Shown here: piece after piece, positions 1 through 11,531 of the stretch
Layout of the letters: every line of letters begins with the position of its first letter
Numbering within the stretch: position 1 is the stretch's first letter
NCBI GenBank assembly: GCA_035048495.1
Contig: CM068549.1
Span: 7,919,822-7,983,821, forward strand
DNA: 64,000 nucleotides
DNA from: Euptelea pleiosperma
Lineage: Eukaryota; Streptophyta; Magnoliopsida; Ranunculales; Eupteleaceae
Direction of reading: 5' to 3'
Made by a program: the position numbers and the translations under genes
Notes under the pieces: generated by a model
The model's database searches: none
The model's input: only the letters and a program-made list of their open reading frames with translations
Told to the model about the DNA's origin: nothing

Positions 1-1252
1 GGATGATTTAGAGAGAAAAGGATGGTAAAAGTGATTCTAGAAAGAGAACCTAGAGAGAGAAAGTGCTATAGAGGAATTTGTAGAGAGTGAACTACCTTTC
101 ACACTTACCCAGTGAAGAAGGGTCATGGCTACTTGATTAGCCTTGAGATGGATGTGGTGGCTGCGATTGGAGAGCTCTCTCCACGTTGTTGTGCGTGGAC
201 GAAGAGAGACCCGGAGGAGGTGGCTGGCGGCCTTTGGTGGCTGTTCCTCCTTGAGAAGGAGCAGGCGGTAATGGAAGAGAAGGATGGTGGCGAGATGGCC
301 GGAGCACATGCTAGATAGATCAGGCCATTGAGAAGAACCCACGATGCTGGATTTGCCGGTCAAGCAGCAAGGTAGGGGCGTTCTTGATGCTGGTGGAGGC
401 GGAGGAGAGATCCACGGAGATTAACGGCCTGCTAGGTGGGCATGTTGCAGGCGGTTGTGGATGAAGCAGTAGTAGCGTGGAGTTTGTAATGGGAAGGCGG
501 CATAGCAGCAAGTGTTCTCTCAACCGTTGGTTGCTGCCATGTCGCAGTGGGTTGAGAACGGCTTGGGAAGTGGAGGGCAGGTGGTAGCAGTGGCGATAAT
601 GGCGGTGTGAGCAGGTGCAGACGTGCTTCCCTCCTCCTTCCTCTCTTCTCTTCTTCTTCTCCCCTCTTTCTTTTTCTGGTTCTCTTTTTTTTTTTTTGTG
701 AGATGGGAAGCTCGGATGACCTGCAAATAAGTTGCAGGTGAAGGGATGCTTTGATAAGGGGTTGGAAGAGGTGAAGGACGGCGAGTTTGTAGAGGATGAG
801 ACGGTGGATGGAGACTGTGGTAAGTGAACGGCAGCTGCTCACTTTTGTGCAGCACCTACTAAGGGTGGGGCGGTGGAGAGTTGTAGCGTTTTTGCAGTGC
901 TAGATCCACCACCGTTGAAGGTAAGTGACGATGAAGGTGAGAGGCTGGATGGTGTTCCAGCAAGTAGAAGAGATGAAGATGGGGGCGGTTCTGTTTGGTG
1001 AAGACGGCTTAGCATTGAAGGGTTTTTTTTTTTTATTTTTATTTTTTTGGAGGAAAACGTGGATGGAGAATGGGAGAGAGAAGGGCGGCCAGCAAGAGAG
1101 AGATCGTGGAGATGAAGAGAAGGCAGGAGACTCAAGGGAGAGGGGCTGCTGGACTGGTTGGGGGGGGGGCGGTACCGGCCGGAGTTGCAGGCTGCAACTC
1201 CGGCAAAAACGGTAATGACAAAAACAAAGATGAAAAATATGAAAAGAAGAAA

Positions 1253-1298
<46 letters not shown>

Positions 1299-2547
1299 AG
1301 AAGAAGGAGGAGGAGAACGAGGACCAGATGGCCGGAGTTGCTGCCTGCAACTCCGGCGAAGATGGAGGAGGAAGAAGAAGAAGAAAAGAAGAAAAAAGAA
1401 GAAAAGAGAAGAAAGAAGAAGGCGAAAACATGGGCAGAAGATTAGGGGAAGGAGAGGAGAAGAGGGGAGAGGGATTAGGGTTCGAACGAACCCCTATCCT
1501 TCTCCTTTTAAAGCTTCCCTATTTCCTTTAATGGAAATAGGGGATTTTTTGAATAAAAAAAATAAGAAAAATAATTTTTAAATTTTTTTTTTTTTTTTTT
1601 TAAGTAAAAACCTACTTTTCTATGGGGAATCTCCCCATTTAGTGGACCCCCCATTTTTTAATTAAAATTATTTTGAAATTCACGGGGTCCACTAACTGGT
1701 CGGACAGCGGGTCGATGATGATGGGCCCGGCTATTGGCCCACATGGACTGATGATGTCCATCGTCTCACAAGATGATGTGACAGACATTCTGATGGCGAT
1801 CGGATGGATGGTGACTTGATTGGGACCCAGATTGGTAGATCGACGGATCTAGAGAGATCCAACGGTCCGATTGAAGATCCAACGGTCAGAAAGCTAAGGG
1901 AGATGAGATAGAGCCGAAGGGTAGGAGTTCTGGGGTTAAGTCAGTAGATTCGAGGATCGAGAGATGAAGAGAGAGAGAGAATAAGAAGAGATGAGATAAA
2001 AAGTATCAAAAAAATGGAAAAAAGCACTGGCGGAGGGTCTGGAACCCTGGTCTTCACTGTGACCATCCTCACGCTTCTCCAGTAAAGTCGACTATCATTC
2101 CTTGCTGACTCATGTGGCTTTAAACGCTTTGGTCCGTCTCTTGGTCATTGGCTCTCCTGCTCTCTTCGTTCTTTGGGCCGGCTTTTTGGTCCTCTTATTC
2201 AGCCCATATTTGGCCCATATCTTCTAGTCATAGCATGTGGGCTCTTTAAGCTTTGATAATGGGCTTTCATTATCGATTTGGGCCCACAAGTCTCGAGAAT
2301 CGTCCCATCGGGGTTTCCTGCGACAGAAGAAGCGCGTAATGAGACTCTATCAGAATGACTTCATATCTAGACTTCCGAAAATGTGTTTAATGCATGCAAA
2401 TATACCATTTCGTCCAGAAAAGTGTGTTCTACGCAACACAAGAGACTATTACGTAGAAAAGTAGATAAATAGAGTATTTTTACGTAGGAGAATGCGATAA
2501 CGCTAAAAGGAAAATTGCTTAAAATAAGCACTTTTGAGCGAATATCA
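1..2547 (-). repeat. Athila-family LTR, cut by window edge
   Basis: This is the 5' part (on the minus strand) of an LTR from the same family as elements A, B and C. Its right end is the exact family terminus: minus strand reads TGATATTCGCTCAAAAGTGC. The part from about 1160 to 2547 is collinear with 12600-13993 and 36020-37420, including two GC-rich palindromes, a (GAA)n purine tract and the tRNA-like segment. The left end lies outside the window. It joins element A in the middle of A's coding frame, not at A's 3' tail, so it is more likely a separate element or solo LTR inserted into A than A's own 3' LTR. The expected TSD on this side is GGCAC (2548-2552). No gene is present; long frames here are low-complexity Lys/Glu or Ser/Phe runs. 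Confidence 0.85.
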
Positions 2548-3682
2548 GGCACCATAGATTGCGACTCAGGTTCATCACTATTATGGCTCACTCCAAGGGA
2601 GGTGGGGAGGAACAGTAGATCTAGCACAGTTGGGATCCTACGATCGAGACACAACTCAGTGTCATGGAGATCGACATCAGGGTCATTAGAGGCAGAGTGA
2701 GAAATAGGTTGCTCTGAGGTAGGTTCAAGATTTGGTGCTGTTAAAGGCACCGTATAAGGATACACTGGTTCCTCAATAATCAGGCTTGATCTAGGGGTGG
2801 TAACAACTTCTATTTCATCCTGGCAATTCTGGTCCTTGGTCCAATTGTGTGACTCCTCTTTATAGACAGTGGCCATATCATTCTCCTCAGGATAGGCTAT
2901 TGGTGGGCTAGTGAAGGTGACTTCCTCTCTCTCATTTTCTAATTGAACTAGATGTTGCTCCAAGCTTTCCATAGATTGCTGTTGTTGGTGCTCTAGACCT
3001 TGGAAATACTGTTGTTGCTGGGCAATGTACTGAGAGAGAAGGTCCTCTAGACCGGGTTTAGTAGCCAACGGATGCGGTTCAGCCAAGGGGAGCTGAGGTG
3101 CCAACTCTTGATTGTATTCCGACTGGGTATGAAAGTTGTAAGGCAAAGTGGAGTCCGAGACTAGTTGCTGACTCTGGAAATCCTGAGGGGCCCACTGTTG
3201 ATCAGAATAGTCATTCTGTGGATATGACGGGTACTGGGATTGCGAGTATTGCAAGTCATACTCTCCATTGGGTTGATGGAACCCAGAAGAATAATTATCC
3301 TGCGGAAGTTGCTGCGGGAGGGCGACTGTTCCCAATCAAAGTTATGGTGACTCCTATTGTCTGGATAATAAGTATTGTCATAGGAGGTCTGTATTGGAGA
3401 TGGAAAGGTACAAACATCTTGCTGGATAGGAGGGTAATATCCTACAGATTGGGAATTGTGCACAGGTTGCTGGACCGCGGCACGAAGGGCAGAGACTGAG
3501 TTTTTAAGCTCTTGGAGTACAGAGTTGTACTCCGGATCTCTGTAATTGTCATACCCCATAGAAGGCTGCGAGACTGGAGTATCATGATGATATGCAGAAT
3601 TGTCATACCATTGTTGAGAGTGATCACATAGATTCTCACAGAAACTGTAGTAGGTCTCATATAGAGGTCGTTCATCTACCGT
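2548..3682 (-). pseudogene. Chimeric Gag-like frame of element A (broken)
   Basis: This is A's copy of the non-autonomous Gag-derived frame. The position matching C's ATG is ACG (3680-3682), followed by DERPLYETYY, so the start is lost. A one-base deletion at about 3322-3323, relative to C, shifts the frame after WEQS; the downstream frame then stays open to the LTR at 2547. The product is rich in Gln, Pro, Ser and Tyr, with a QQQQ coiled-coil-like stretch (EDLLSQYIAQQQQYFQGLE). It aligns by eye to the Gag segment C-terminal to the capsid in element D (SVLQELKNSVSAL against [23 protein letters not shown] against [10 protein letters not shown]). No capsid core, zinc knuckle, RT or integrase is present. 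The C-terminal repeats seen in C are missing because the LTR cuts the frame. Confidence 0.75.
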
Positions 3683-5478
3683 CGGAGGAGATAAAGGGAT
3701 GCGGTGGACTAACTCTCAGATCAAGTCAGTCAAAGGTTAGGACAGGTCCAATCGGGCTTCTACTTGAAAAAGCAAGCCCAAGATTTGGCAAAAAGTTACC
3801 AAAAGGAGACACTGGAGTAGTGATCCGAAATGATGCACACCAAGCACAGATATTCCTATTCTAAACAATCAGGATATATTTTAGGCATTATCTTGTTAGT
3901 TTTGGGGCTAGAGTAGATTATGACAGTGGGCGGACCACTGGTTTACCTTTTAGCCGCCGGACTAACTGTTTGCACTCAGAGGTTCTCACCAGGCTACACT
4001 CTTCAGAGCGAATCCTTTAGTACTAACTCTAGTCAATAATAAGGCAATCCGAAGCCTAGACAGACATGCGGCACAATGGTTGTCTTAAGTACGTCCCAGA
4101 CTAACCGGATTGGTCAAGTGTATAAGAAGAGGGTTCCCTCGGGGTTAAGCTAGGGTTGGTGTGTGTTCCTAGTCCACACGCAACTAACCGTCGAATAGTC
4201 CAAGATGCCACGTCAAGCTCAGTGTACTTGAGTAGCAGGGACTTATGGGTGTGTTAGACAACAGGGACCCGCACTTGTGGTCTTATTTCGATTGGATGTT
4301 AAGCGGGTTCACTTTGTGTGGATTTTTCCTCGAACACCAGGCTAATTGGCTCTACTTCTTGATTCTTTTTAATTAAATGGAGCCTTGGGATCAAATCAGT
4401 TGGAATGATGAGGTGGGTGATGAAATCTCACCAGTTTCAATTTAGAGCTGGGTCTGCTCTCTTAGAGTTGATTGATTAATGGCCACGCCACGCAAGTCGA
4501 ATAAGTTGTTGCTAGAAAACAAATAGACAAGCGGCAATGATTCACCCAATAACACCGTATCGCACTCAAGGAGAGGATAGGGACTTACCTCCCTGGGCCA
4601 TGCCACGGGGTCGCATCCGTGGGTTAGGGAGAGGTATCCTAATGGGCTTGGGCCCGACTCCACCTCTTTGAGCTTTCGCTCCCTACCCACACTGGATCGT
4701 GTTCCTGCAGAAAAGTTAGATCGCACAGTCTAGGTATTTGGGATTCTATTTGGAAGATCCTTGCCTTTTAAGGGTTCACAGAGCAAGCACTGGATTTAGG
4801 CAGGTTTTTTAATTATTTTTCAAATTCGAGATGGGGAAAAATTTAGGAATTCCAAGATTGGAAAATACCTAGATTGGAATGTTTCCCGAACTGTGGAGAT
4901 CTTCCAAGAAAGATTTGATTGCGAGATCCCTTATAATTTTGGGAAATTTCCCAAAATTGAAATTCTGCTAGATTTGGGGTGTTTTCTTTTGCAGACTTTT
5001 CCAAATTCGGAAGATTTCTAAAGATAGAAATTCTTCTAAAGAGGAAACTTCTAAGAGGGGAAACCCTAATTGAGCAGAGTTTCAAGACTTTGGAATCTTT
5101 CCAAAAATCCCAAATCCTTGAGTGGTGATTTCTAAAAATCTGCAGAATATAAAACCCTAATTTTTTTTAATTTTGATATTTTTATTTTTTTGGTATTTTG
5201 CACTTAATCTAGGGTTTCTAAAAAACCCTAGAACAAGATCTAGCAGTTATTTGGAAAGTAGTAAAATTCCTAAATTATTACAAATTGCACTCGGCCTTCC
5301 GAGGCATTAAAAATAGTAATTTAAAAACTGCTAAAAATCACTAAAAATAAGAAAATAGAAAGTTTCCCGAAAAGGTCAGGCTATCCAAATTGAGCAGCTT
5401 TTCGCTTCAGTAACTTTCCAATTCCGTCTTTACGTCCTTTTTCGCACTCCCGTACACCCGAGCGGCAACGGCGCCATT
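3683..5478 (-). other. Leader and primer-binding site of element A
   Basis: Non-coding leader collinear with the leaders of C (33154-34952) and D (17123-18838). The primer-binding site is minus-strand TGGCGCCGTTGCCGCTCGG read leftwards from 5476, two bases from the LTR end. It matches the 3' end expected for plant tRNA-Asp over about the first 14 bases. The leader holds a perfect 24-bp palindrome (4935-4958) and a telomere-like hairpin (5208-5232), both also present in C and D. No gene seen. Confidence 0.75.
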
Positions 5479-8400
5479 TGAAAGTAAGGTTTTTCCGCGT
5501 CGTTGATTACGAAAACCCTAGATCTCAACAATATTTGTAATTTCTCCGAATTGGTTCACTTAATCTGCAAAAAAAATGCAGACTTGCACAGTGGCTCGTG
5601 TCGGATATCGTCCGCACTCGGGGTTAGGGCAATAAAAGAACAATAATGATGGAAACTGCTTAGAATGGTGGATAGATGAGAGAGATGGCGATCGGTTTTA
5701 AAACATGAATTTTGGTGAGATATTAATCATACGAAGCATGAATTAAAGAAAACTCAAGAAAAGCATAACTTTCAAAATCAAACTTCATTCAATTATAATT
5801 CAACTTACAATACTTGAATAAAAATAAGCAATAAAACTAAAGCAAACGGAATTAACTAAAGAAATTAGAGAGAGAAGGTAGAGCGAGAAAGTGGTAAAAA
5901 TAGTTAGAGAGAGAAAGTGAGAGAAAAGAGATGAGAGAGAAATCTAGAGAGATAAAAAACTTAGAGAGAGAGAGTGAGAGAAAAGAGATGAGAGAGGAAC
6001 TATACCTTAGACTTACCAAATGTTTGCATCAGCCACGTGGATCTTGCACATGTGTGGGGTGCATGTAAAGGTGCTGGTTGTAAGGTGTTGATGGAGGGGA
6101 TGAGCCGGTCAAAGGCAAAACAGTCAAGAATCCACTGTGGTGGTACTTTCAGGGTGCTTCCGGTTTCTAGTCCGAGTTACATCAAAGTGAGAGTGATTGC
6201 AGTCCAATCTGTAACCTATGCGAATAAGGTGGTGGAGCAGCAAGGTTGGAGCATCGTCGAGATAAGTCCACCGTTTGGAACTTGCCGGTCAATGTAATGG
6301 CTGATGGGGGTTCAGACCAAAGATGGTGTTGGCTTTGAGAGGTCGCCCAGAATGGTTGTTGGACTATTTGCAACGGTGAGGAGAGCACCTGCGTTAGGCA
6401 CTTGCAGGTTCGACCGGCCTTTCCTAGACATACACCAGGTCGTGGGATGGAAGGGGAGAAGGTGTAGATGCCAGAAAGCAGCAGGTGGTGATATGGAGGC
6501 TGGCCGAAAGTTGCAGGCGATGATGTTGCTGTCCGGGTAGCAAGGCTATGGAGAGAGTATGATGGAGATGATGCTGGCCAGTGGCTAGAGAGCTTCAAGG
6601 GGATTGGAGAAAGAGAGCGTTTCTGGGTTGCTGTTCAACTTGGCACCAAGGATGATGCACAATGGACAGATCAGCAAGGTGGAGCGACAGTTGTGGATGG
6701 CGCTGGGTTGCACACTAGCAACCGTGAAGGCGGACTGGAGTTGCAGGTGAGCGGCAAGGATATCTGCTCGGGAGACACCTTACCGTCCAACAGTTGCAGG
6801 TCAGACCCATAGAAGGAGAAGATATTGGAGGGGGAGAACGCTACTGGTAGAGCAGGCGGCGGGAGTTGCATGTTGCAACTCCGGCGAGCAGATGAAGGAA
6901 AAGAAGAAGAAGAAGAAGAGGGAGGAGATCTGACTGTGTAGGAGACGCACACCCCTTTTCAGAGATCTGGAGTTGCAGGCTGGGTTCTCGGTCAGCAAGG
7001 AGATAACGTTTGGAGATGTGGTGGCTGAAAAAGGTGGAGTTGCAGAAGTCGGAATTCTGCAACTCTGGTGGAAAGAAAGGAAGAAGAAGAAGAGCAAGAA
7101 GAGGAGGAAAAAGAAGAAGAAGAAGAAGAAGAAGAAGAAGAATTGAGGAGAAGAAGAAGAAGAAGAAGACACCTCCACCAGCTCGCCGAAGAGAAAAGAA
7201 AGAAGATCAAGAGAAGGGAGGAGAGAAAAAAGAAAAGGAAGAAGAGAAGGAAAAAAAGGAAGAAAAAAGGGGAGGGGAAAGAACCAGCTAGGGTTCGTTC
7301 CCTCTTTCCTTTATAAAGGGAGGAGCTTAGCCTCCCTTAACGGTTTTAGAAACAGTGGATGAAGTGAGAGAAAAAGTCTCTCTCTCTCTCCTTAATTTTC
7401 TCAAAAAGATGGGCTTTATGGGAGCGGGCTGAGCGTGAGCAGTCCTCTTGGGGCCGTGGGCCATCAGGTAATGCAAGGACTAACAGGACAGTGGGCTCAT
7501 GGACTTGGGTCGCTTTGGGATCCATGATAATCATAGGTTATTGCAATGATAAAGGGCTCAGGACCAATACGCCACATGTAGGCCCATGATTGGCCAATAA
7601 GATAGTGGGCCATGGGTTAGATGGAGGTGGGCCTCTTGCGAGGCCGTGGGTTAGGGTGCGTTTGGTTGCCAAGGGAGAAAAATGCATTTTTCTCGTGAAA
7701 CACCCATCAAGGAAAATGCATTTTTCTTTCCTCGAAGATCAAGATATGCGCTCTCAGCCACAATCATTTGAGACATTTCTCTACAATCAAACATGCCCTA
7801 AGGACTAAGATTTTACAATGGAGATCGAGTGGGTGATAGGATGGATGATCGACTGATCGGTGGCACGATCGAATGGTCGAATGCATAGGATGGATAGATC
7901 AGATGGCGATCGAACTGTGGAATTGATGGATAATGGTGATAGGTCAAGGAGAGATAGTCGATTAGAGCTAGGATAGAGAGAATTAGGATTTAGAGAGAGG
8001 AGAGAGAATTAGGGAGATGGGAGAGAAAATGTCAGAAAATGGTGAGAAAATCACTGGTAGAGGGTCTGGAACCCTGGTCTTCACTGTGTCCCTCTCACGC
8101 TTCACCAGTCGTGCAAACGATCATTCCTTGTCGATTCATGCGGCTTTAGATGCTTTGGTCTGTCTCTTGGTCCTTCCCGTTCTTTTCGTTCTTTGGGCCA
8201 GCTCTTTGGTCATCTTATTCAGCCCATATTTGGCCCATATCTTCTAGTCATAGCCTGTGGGCTCTTTAAGCTTTGATAATGGGCTTTCATGATCGATTTT
8301 GGCCAGCAAGTCTTGAGAATCGTCCCATTGCTGCGACAGAAGAAGTGCGTAATGAGACTTTATCAGAACGGCTTAATATCTAGACTTCCGAAAATGTGTT

Positions 8401-8559
8401 TAATGCATGCAAATATACCATTTCGTCCAGAAAAGTGTGTTCTACTCAACAGAAGAGACTCTTACGTAGAAAAATAGATAAATAGAGCCTTTTACGTAGG
8501 AGAGTGCGATAACGCTAAAAGAATTTCAGTGGAAAATATGCACTTTTAAGCGAATATCA
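5479..8559 (-). repeat. 5' LTR of element A
   Basis: LTR of 3081 bp. The minus strand starts TGATATTCGC at 8559 and ends ACTTTCA at 5479. The outer ends match those of C and D, but the middle (about 6030-7320) differs from both. It contains GAGA-rich tracts (5860-6000), GC-rich imperfect palindromes (about 6859-6885 and 7033-7069), a purine tract (7075-7290), a minus-strand TATA-like CTTTATAAAGG near 7310 and a tRNA-like segment (about 8049-8116). No gene seen; long frames are low-complexity. Confidence 0.85.
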
Positions 8560-9541
8560 ATCGCTGTGGCAGGCAAATATGGGGTAGACTCCTTTGGTTG
8601 GAAAAGTCTTGAGGTGAGAAGCTTGTATGGTTGCAGTCTGTGGAGAGGGATTTTTAAGGCTTCGAAGGAGTTCGACAAAGGCTTACGGTTTGAGGAAAGA
8701 ATTAGTTTTGGGGAGGACATTTGGTGTGGAGATAAACCCCTTCGAGAAGACTATCCAGAGTTGTTCTCCATTTCGGAAAGGAAAAGGGGGTCTATTATTG
8801 ATTGCTTCCAGATAGAAGGAGAGGGTGGAGGGTGGAATTTGGGCTTCAGAAGAAACCTTAACGATTGGGAGATTGACCCTCTCTCCAGATTGTTAGCTAG
8901 ATTACAAGATATTCATCTTAGACCGCAGGTGAGGGATAAAAGAGTTTGGATTTGGTCTAAAGGGGGAGCTTTCAAGGCGAAATCGTTCTACACGGAGATG
9001 AGAAGACAAGTAGGGGTCTCTTTCCTAGTCTCCCTGGTATGGAGAACTAAGATTCCTTCTAAAGTTGCTTTCTTCGCCTGGGAAGCGTCTCTGGACAAGA
9101 TCCTTACCATCGACCAATTGATGGCTAGAGGTTTTACTATGGTTCAGTATTGTTGGATGTGCAGAGCTAATGGGGAATCAGTGGATCATCTTCTCTTACA
9201 TTGCGAGGTGGCTGATAAGATTTGGAATGCATTCTTACAAGAGTTCGGGGTAAGGTGGGCAATGCCGGATTCTATCATGGGTCTCCTTCTCTGTTGGAAA
9301 TCCAATGTTTTTTTCCGGGAGAGGGAAAGAGCTGTGGAAAATGACCCCTTTTGCAATAATATGGGGAATCTGGAGGAAAGGAACCGGCGGGTTTTTGAAG
9401 GTAAATAAGTGGATTTGATGTCGATCGTTCTTAACATCAAGGGGTTGATGTTCATGTGGTCGAAAAGGATAGAAGAGTGCAAGGGCTTGTTTTTTGAAGA
9501 CTTTGTCTTCCGATGGGGACACTTATGTATTAAGGAAGGAA
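8560..9541 (+). pseudogene. LINE ORF2 C-terminal fragment with zf-RVT domain
   Basis: Fragment of a LINE reverse-transcriptase polyprotein, the protein that normally nicks the target and copies LINE RNA in the nucleus. Visible motifs are YGVDSFGWKS, SLWRGIFKASKEFDKGLRF, EDIWCGDKPLRE and then a zf-RVT region (IPSKVAFFAWEASLDKILT, CWMCRANGESVDHLLLHC). The catalytic RT core is absent because element A cuts the gene upstream. An in-frame TAA at 9406-9408 follows VFEGK; the same frame continues with recognisable LINE tail sequence (VDLMSIVLNIKGLMFMWSKR) to about 9541. The RISF-G-EDIW stretch probably has one altered residue compared with the usual FWEDIW. It is a dead fragment. Confidence 0.85.
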
Positions 9542-9669
9542 GTGGTTAGAATCTTGTTTTCCTTTTGTTTTTTGGGTTGTTGTGGAGGTCACCTCGACCT
9601 TCTTCCCTTGGATGTTTGTATCTTTGGCTTCGGCCCCTTTTATATATCTTTACTTATCAAAAAAAAAAA
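8560..9669 (+). mobile_element. LINE (L1-like) 3' portion, interrupted by element A
   Basis: The 3' end of a plant LINE: the RT C-terminal region, a zf-RVT domain, a short 3' UTR and a poly(A) tail (about 9660-9669) after TTTACTTATC. The tail abuts E's LTR sequence (TATTAAATTTCT, matching 46512 onward), so the LINE inserted about 115 bp into E's 5' LTR. Its 5' part is separated by element A and lies left of the window. Poly(A) next to LTR sequence is directly visible; the exact TSD cannot be checked here. Confidence 0.85.
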
Positions 9670-11531
9670 TATTAAATTTCTCTTAATAAATCAATTACTT
9701 TATATTAATAATTTTATTTCATTAGGTATCCGAGCCCAAGACTATAGCAAGCATAAGTTCAAGCCCAAAAGCTTATGTACAAAAGCCCAAATTTGAGCAA
9801 AAGGGTGGACTACGTTGATGGGCCAAGAAGTTGGGCCAAGAAGTGGGCCAATGTAGTGGGCCAAGTTGGTGGACTAAGCATGGACCAAGGTGGTTGAGAT
9901 TACAACAACATGAACGGTCTAGATTACAAAAGGCATGAGGATGACTTTCTAAAAATGAAATGATGGTTTTGGTTTTGAAATTTAAAAATGATGGAATATT
10001 TGAGGAATAAATATCTCATCATAAGAAAAATTCCCTTTGAAAAATAGAAGAATATTTCACTAGTTTTCAAAAGGAAGTTTTAAAATAATAAATTAGTGAT
10101 TGATTCTATATTAAAAAATAAAAGAATATTTTATTGATTTTGAAAAGGAAGTTTCAAAACAATAATTTGGTTAGTGATTCTATTGAAAAAAGAAAATATA
10201 TTTTATATAATTATTTCTATCTTTGAAAATATTTTTTCTAAGAAAAGAAAGTCTTAATTCACTAAAGATGGAAAGAATGTTACACATCCCAGCCTATAAA
10301 AGGACCTTCAATGGACGATGGAAGGAGTTCTTCTCTTAGTTGTTCTCCGGCTGGACATATCTCTCGGCTACACACATTTTCCGGCTACAGTCTTCGATTA
10401 GCATCGAATCTCTTCTCTTTTTTTTATTTATTTCTTTTAGTCTTTCATTTGTTCTTCTTATAATTTTTTCTTTTTTTTAGTTTAATTTTGATTATAAAGT
10501 GTAATGTTTTCTGGTCATTAAAGAGATTGACAACCTCTGTTGATGACCGGTAAAAACTCGTTCTCTTAAATATAAGTTATAAATTATTTTTTTTTGTTAG
10601 AATTATTTTTGGTTGATCCTCACTCGGGATTAGTTAGCGCAAACTAGAACATAAAATCACAGAATTTTCTTGAGAATTTGGAGAGGTGAGAATGGTGATC
10701 ATAGTTATTTTAAAACATGATTTTGACGCTTCTAGAGAGAGAGTGTGTGATAAACACTAAAGAAAATACAAGACAAATTAAAAAAAAAAAATCAACATAA
10801 CGAATTTATTCATTCATCAAAAGTGTTCACAAACATTAAACAAGAAAATAGATCAAACTAGAAAACCTATAAAAGATAAAACTAGAGAAAGAAACAAGAG
10901 ATTTAGAGAGAAGAGATACTAAGAACTAGAGAGAGAAACTAGAGAGAGATAGTTAGAGAGATAAACTACGAAGAGAGATAAAGAGAAAAATATGGGCTAG
11001 AGAGAGAAAGTGCCATGGCTTACCTCTTGGCCATGAGATGAGGAATTTGGCCTCGTGAATAGTGCATCTTGGATCAGGCAAGAGGATGATGATGATGAAG
11101 CACAAGTGTACGCTATGAGGAAGAGCATGGAGTAAATCTGGTGGCCGTTTGGACAGAGCTCGCCGGTGGTGCTTTGCAGCGATTTATTTACGTGGAGAGG
11201 ATGACGGACTGTGGTGTGGCTGTGGCGATGGAGGACGGAGAGCACAGGTAAGTTGATCTCCAACCATGATCCTCTCTTCTCCTTCTTCTTCTTCTACTCT
11301 TCTTTTTTTTTTTCTTTTTCTTTTTTTTATGGGAAACAGCGTTGAGAGAGAGAGAGAGTAGCAGTTTGGGGCGGTGAAGATGGTGGAGATAGGGAGGCGA
11401 AGATAGGGGCGACAGCAGGTGCAACAATGGAGGAGAGGTGGTTGGGCCGTAGTGTAATAGGTGAGGGTCCTCCTCCTCCCTTCTTCCTTCTCTTTTTATC
11501 ATTTTCTTCCTTCTTTTTTTTCTAGTATTGC

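Larger units (their letters stand above)
2548..8559 (-). mobile_element. Element A: non-autonomous Athila-like LTR element, truncated in view
   Basis: Minus-strand element consisting, from right to left, of a 5' LTR (5479-8559), a primer-binding site, a leader of about 1.8 kb and a Gag-derived frame that runs into the LTR at 2547. It is the same family as element C, with collinear leader and coding region. It is inserted in a LINE; the candidate right TSD is ATCGC (8560-8564). Its 3' part must lie left of the window if the LTR at 1-2547 is a separate insertion. It is older than C, since its start codon and frame are damaged. Confidence 0.85.

Noticed and set aside
1070..1531. Lys/Glu/Arg-rich frames on (GAA)n tracts (also near 7010-7316, 12360-12977, 35781-36405)
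   Set aside because: They are simple-repeat translations inside LTRs and differ with repeat length between the two LTRs of C.
2237..2464. Short frame repeated near 8289-8477 (RLYQN...RLPKMCLMHANIPFRPEKC)
   Set aside because: It lies in the conserved LTR terminus and reads antisense to the element; conservation is explained by the LTR end itself.
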